This document shows, piece by piece, positions 43,734-46,429 of a stretch of DNA of 46,429 nt. The position numbers and the translations under genes were made by a program. Position 1 is the first letter of the stretch, and each line of letters begins with the position of its first letter. The stretch is from Acidimicrobiia bacterium. GTDB lineage: Bacteria; Actinomycetota; Acidimicrobiia; Spongiisociales; ZC4RG35. Under the pieces are notes generated by a model, which saw only the letters and a list, made by a program, of their open reading frames with translations, was not told where the DNA came from and searched no databases. Where the stretch lies: the NCBI GenBank assembly GCA_012270885.1, contig JAAXHN010000068.1, positions 1,107 through 47,535 on the forward strand, read 5' to 3'.

Positions 43734-45215
43734 ATGGGCAACAACGACGCACTGGCGCCCCGTTCGGAGACAGGCGTGCCCTTGTGGGAGTACCAGGAGT
43801 CGCGGGAGAATCCCGATCTGGCCGCGATCCGCGACCGATCGGGGCTGTGGATAAACGGAGAGGAAACCGAGCCTCTGACCGGGAAGTGGTTCCTCACCAT
43901 CGATCCGGCCACCGAGGGGCACCTGTCGATGGTCGCCGAGGCGGGCCCGGCCGACGTGGAACGTGCGGTCGGCGCCGCCCGGGACGCGGCGGCGGGATGG
44001 GCCGCCATGCCGGCCACCGAGAGGGCCAAGTCGCTGTTTCGTATCGCTCGGCTGATCCAGGAGCGCAGCCGCGAGTTGGCTGTTCTGGACACGCTGGACG
44101 GGGGCAAGCCGATCCGTGAGGCGCGGGACATGGATCTTCCGCTGGTGGCCGCCCACTTCTTCTACCACGCCGGGTGGGCCGACAAGCTGGAATACGCCTT
44201 TTTGGGGACCGAGCCTCGGCCCATGGGAGTTGTAGGACAGGTGATCCCCTGGAACTTCCCGCTGCTCATGGCGGCCTGGAAGGTTGCGCCCGCCCTGGCG
44301 ACCGGCAACACGGTGGTCCTCAAACCGGCGGAGACCACTCCACTCTCGGCATTGCGACTGGCTGAGATTGCCGCCGAAGCGGGACTCCCCCCGGGGGTGC
44401 TGAACGTGATTCCCGGGGCGGGGGCGACCGGGGCGGAACTGGTGGGCCACGGGGGAGTGGACAAGGTGGCGTTCACCGGCTCGACCCAGGTTGGCAAGGA
44501 GATACGAAGACGCCTGGCGGGCTCGGGGAAGGCCCTCACCCTGGAGCTGGGTGGGAAGGGAGCGCACGTGGTCTTCGAGGATGCACCGCTGGACCAGGCG
44601 GTGGAAGGGGTGGTGAACGGCATCTTCTTCAATCAGGGGCAGGTCTGCTGTGCGGGCAGCAGGTTGCTGGTGCAGGAGTCGGTCGCCTCCGAGTTTGTGG
44701 ATCGCCTCCGCCGGCGGCTGTCCACCCTGCGGGTGGGGGATCCCCTGGATAAGAACACCGACATCGGCGCCATCAACTCGGCCGCCCAACTGCAGAGGAT
44801 CACCGAGTTGGTGGAATCCGGGCAGGAGGAAGGCGCCCTCATCTACCAGCCGCCGTGCGAGCTGCCGGAGAGGGGATTCTGGTTCCCTCCAACCCTTTTC
44901 ACCGACGTCTCGCAGTCCCACCGCATCGCCCGGGAGGAGATCTTTGGCCCGGTGCTGTCGATACTCACGTTCCGTACCCCGGCCGAGGCGGTGGAGCGGG
45001 CCAACAACACTCCCTACGGGCTGGCCTCGGGGGTGTGGACCTCCAAGGGGTCGCGTATCCTGTGGATGGCCGACCGCCTGGCGGCTGGGGTGGTGTGGGC
45101 CAACACCTACAACAAGTTCGACCCGGCCTCCCCGTTCGGGGGAGTGAAGGAATCCGGATTCGGCAGAGAGGGGGGTCGGCACGGTCTGGCGGCCTACCTG
45201 AGAGGAGTCGGGTGA
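43734..45215 (+). CDS. NAD(P)-dependent aldehyde dehydrogenase (ALDH16-like catalytic protein)
   Basis: 493 aa complete ALDH. Oxyanion-hole Asn174 in VIPWNFPLL, general base Glu271 in LELGGKG, nucleophile Cys305 in NQGQVCCAGSR, and EEIFGPV and ASPFGGVKESGFGREGG near the C-terminus. Directly after deoC, it likely oxidises acetaldehyde or another aldehyde from deoxyribose breakdown. It ends with a short HGLAAYLRGVG tail and is followed with a 1-bp stop/start overlap by a shortened ALDH. In ALDH16 both parts are one protein, so this pair looks like a split ALDH16. Confidence 0.9.
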   Translation: MGNNDALAPRSETGVPLWEYQESRENPDLAAIRDRSGLWINGEETEPLTGKWFLTIDPATEGHLSMVAEAGPADVERAVGAARDAAAGWAAMPATERAKSLFRIARLIQERSRELAVLDTLDGGKPIREARDMDLPLVAAHFFYHAGWADKLEYAFLGTEPRPMGVVGQVIPWNFPLLMAAWKVAPALATGNTVVLKPAETTPLSALRLAEIAAEAGLPPGVLNVIPGAGATGAELVGHGGVDKVAFTGSTQVGKEIRRRLAGSGKALTLELGGKGAHVVFEDAPLDQAVEGVVNGIFFNQGQVCCAGSRLLVQESVASEFVDRLRRRLSTLRVGDPLDKNTDIGAINSAAQLQRITELVESGQEEGALIYQPPCELPERGFWFPPTLFTDVSQSHRIAREEIFGPVLSILTFRTPAEAVERANNTPYGLASGVWTSKGSRILWMADRLAAGVVWANTYNKFDPASPFGGVKESGFGREGGRHGLAAYLRGVG

Positions 45216-46060
45216 TGGTTGGGCGGCTGGCCGTTAGCAAGACATACAAGCTCTACATCGACGGGGCCTTTCCACGGTCCGAGTCGGGGCGCACGTTCGC
45301 CTTCACCTCCGATGACGGCTCGGTTAAGGTGTATCTTTCCCGGGCTTCCCGCAAGGACTTGCGGATGGCGGTGCGCGCCGCCCGCGCCGCCCTGGCTGGA
45401 TGGAAAGGGCGGTCCGGGTACAACCGGGGACAGGTCCTTTATCGGATCGCCGAGATGGTCGAGGACCGGGCTGCGACCTTCACCGCCCAACTGGAATTGG
45501 GGGGACGCCCCACCGGGGAGGCCCGAAAGGAAGTGGAGGAGACGATCGATCTGCTGATCTGGTATGCGGGGTGGTGCGACAAATACATGCAGGTGATCGG
45601 GAACATGAACCCCGTGGCCGGGTCCTTCTTCAACATCTCTGTCCCCGAACCGGTGGGGGTGGTTGGAGTGAGCGCGCCCTCCGCGCCGGTGCTTCGAGGG
45701 CTTGTGGCTGGATTGGCTCCCGTCATTTCGAGCGGGAACACGGCGGTGGTGGTGGCCTCCCCCGCCCAGCCGATGGTCGCGATCACCCTGGCGGAGGCGC
45801 TGGCCACGGCCGATGTCCCGGCGGGGGCGGTGAACATCCTCACCGGATGCCCCGAAGAACTGGCGCCCTGGCTGGCCGGTCATATGGACGTCAACGGCGT
45901 GGACCTTTCGGGAGTTCACCCCGACGCCCTCTCGGATCTGGAGGAGGCGGCATCCCACAACCTGAAACGCACGGGGCGCTGGGAGAACTCCGACGCCAAT
46001 CTCTACAGAATCTCGGCCTTCACCGAGATCAAGACCGTCTGGCATCCCAAGGGCCGCTAG
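45215..46060 (+). CDS. catalytically inactive ALDH-like protein (separate ALDH16 C-terminal pseudo-domain)
   Basis: 281 aa. Matches the N-terminal NAD-binding half of an ALDH (LYIDGAFPRSESGRTF, VRAARAALAGWKGRSGYNRG, YRIAEMVEDRAATF), and then diverges. At the PWNFP position it reads SAPSAPV, so the oxyanion-hole Asn is Ser156, and there is no general-base Glu or nucleophilic Cys domain. It ends SAFTEIKTVWHPKGR. It is not a broken gene: the frame is open, its start overlaps the stop of the active ALDH (TGATG), and the end is clean. From memory, ALDH16 proteins have just such a vestigial second ALDH domain and a similar C-terminal end. Likely a structural partner of the upstream ALDH. Confidence 0.82.
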   Translation: MVGRLAVSKTYKLYIDGAFPRSESGRTFAFTSDDGSVKVYLSRASRKDLRMAVRAARAALAGWKGRSGYNRGQVLYRIAEMVEDRAATFTAQLELGGRPTGEARKEVEETIDLLIWYAGWCDKYMQVIGNMNPVAGSFFNISVPEPVGVVGVSAPSAPVLRGLVAGLAPVISSGNTAVVVASPAQPMVAITLAEALATADVPAGAVNILTGCPEELAPWLAGHMDVNGVDLSGVHPDALSDLEEAASHNLKRTGRWENSDANLYRISAFTEIKTVWHPKGR

Positions 46061-46097
46061 CAGTCTTGAAGAAGAATGGATGGGGCGTCCGGCAGGG

Positions 46098-46123
46098 AAG
46101 AGGCGTCGAGAAGAAAGCCTCTT
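46098..46123 (+). terminator. hairpin terminator candidate after the deoC-ALDH operon
   Basis: AAGAGGC (46098-46104) pairs perfectly with GCCTCTT (46117-46123) across a 12-base loop, followed by a T-rich but interrupted stretch (ATCGTTTACATTTCGTT). Placed 38 bp after the pseudo-ALDH stop. Confidence 0.45.
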
Positions 46124-46187
46124 ATCGTTTACATTTCGTTAAAAAAAGAGGAGGGTATTATCTGCAGCGTTCATTAATAGAGTGAAC

Positions 46188-46196
46188 TGGTATAAG
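46188..46196 (+). promoter_or_regulatory. extended -10 promoter for the terminal lipoprotein gene
   Basis: TG-G-TATAAG, an extended -10 element, within the AT-rich stretch 46124-46227, followed by a leader of about 25 bases that contains AAAGGAGAG (46215-46223) and then the ATG at 46228. A second TATTAT box lies at 46156-46161. Confidence 0.5.
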
Positions 46197-46227
46197 TTTT
46201 TCCCTCTTCAATAGAAAGGAGAGAATC

Positions 46228-46429
46228 ATGCTCCACGTACCAACAACCACGAGGGCTAGGGGACTGCTCAAGTTCCTGGTCGTGCTCTCTTGCGCAGCGC
46301 TTGTCCTTTCGGCTTGCGGCGACGACCAGACCGAAGAGCCCACCGCCACTGCGGCTCCGACCACTGCCGCCCCGGATGAAGCTATGCCCGAGGAGATGCC
46401 CATGATGGAGCCCCTCGGTGATGGTTCGT
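46228..46429 (+). CDS. lipoprotein, 5' part only (possible ABC substrate-binding protein)
   Basis: 67 codons to the window edge, no stop. Basic N-terminus, hydrophobic core and lipobox (VLSAC, Cys30) mark a lipoprotein signal peptide; then a Thr/Ala/Pro/Glu-rich linker and an unusual Met/Pro/Glu stretch (EAMPEEMPMMEPLGDGS). A strong AAAGGAGAG site precedes the ATG. High-expression signals and lipoprotein type suggest a solute-binding protein; a nucleoside (BMP-type) role would fit deoC upstream but cannot be seen in this fragment. Confidence 0.8.
   Translation, partial: MLHVPTTTRARGLLKFLVVLSCAALVLSACGDDQTEEPTATAAPTTAAPDEAMPEEMPMMEPLGDGS

Noticed and set aside
45215-46060. The short ALDH as a pseudogene of a full ALDH
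   Set aside because: The frame is intact, overlaps the upstream stop, ends cleanly before a terminator, and no remnant of the missing catalytic half follows.

Overview
The window is high-GC actinobacterial chromosome. Three lines of evidence point there: a MshD-like mycothiol synthase, a phosphatidylinositol mannoside cluster (pgsA, patA, pimA), and a Mycobacterium-style KorAB 2-oxoacid:ferredoxin oxidoreductase. Nickel superoxide dismutase, a fused polyphosphate-glucokinase-type ROK protein and Thr/Pro-rich linkers in exported proteins fit an uncultured or environmental lineage, possibly Acidimicrobiia. That class-level placement is inference. I see no phage, insertion sequence, CRISPR array or rRNA. 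The only tRNA is a 3' end at the left edge.

Layout. 1-3503: tRNA end, mshD, thrS and a small membrane protein. 3517-6853 (minus): an EF-G-like GTPase followed by citrate synthase. 6975-27058 is one long plus-strand block in this order: PIM glycolipid genes; pdxS-pdxT (vitamin B6); yebC-ruvC-ruvA-ruvB (Holliday junction processing); queA-tgt (queuosine); yajC-secD-secF (export); rel (ppGpp); a metallo-hydrolase; hisS-aspS; rarA; ppgK. Most neighbours overlap by 4 bp (ATGA or GTGA) or lie within a few bases, so they probably form a few translationally coupled operons. 27059-27401 has no gene but holds three consecutive hairpins.

The right half is more mixed. moaA, an unknown small protein and hflX run on minus, then an AIM24 protein and a DUF2237 protein. 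korA-korB have a clear sigma70-type promoter. Next come an amidase, a DUF3048 lipoprotein and an unknown membrane-anchored protein. A SodX-like peptidase is divergent from sodN, with a 7-1-7 palindrome between them. metG follows two tandem EamA transporters. Finally deoC is followed by an aldehyde dehydrogenase and a shortened ALDH-like protein, and the window ends in the start of a lipoprotein behind an AT-rich promoter region.

Most notable: (1) the ALDH pair looks like a split ALDH16, a catalytic protein plus a separate inactive ALDH-fold protein, in an operon with deoC; (2) the Ni-SOD has Phe where the nickel hook normally has Pro5, and shares a palindromic control region with its presumed processing peptidase; (3) MetRS has KASSS in place of KMSKS; (4) several operon-head genes lack a Shine-Dalgarno sequence and have a TAnnnT box 7-9 bases before the start codon, suggesting leaderless mRNAs and settling some start codons.
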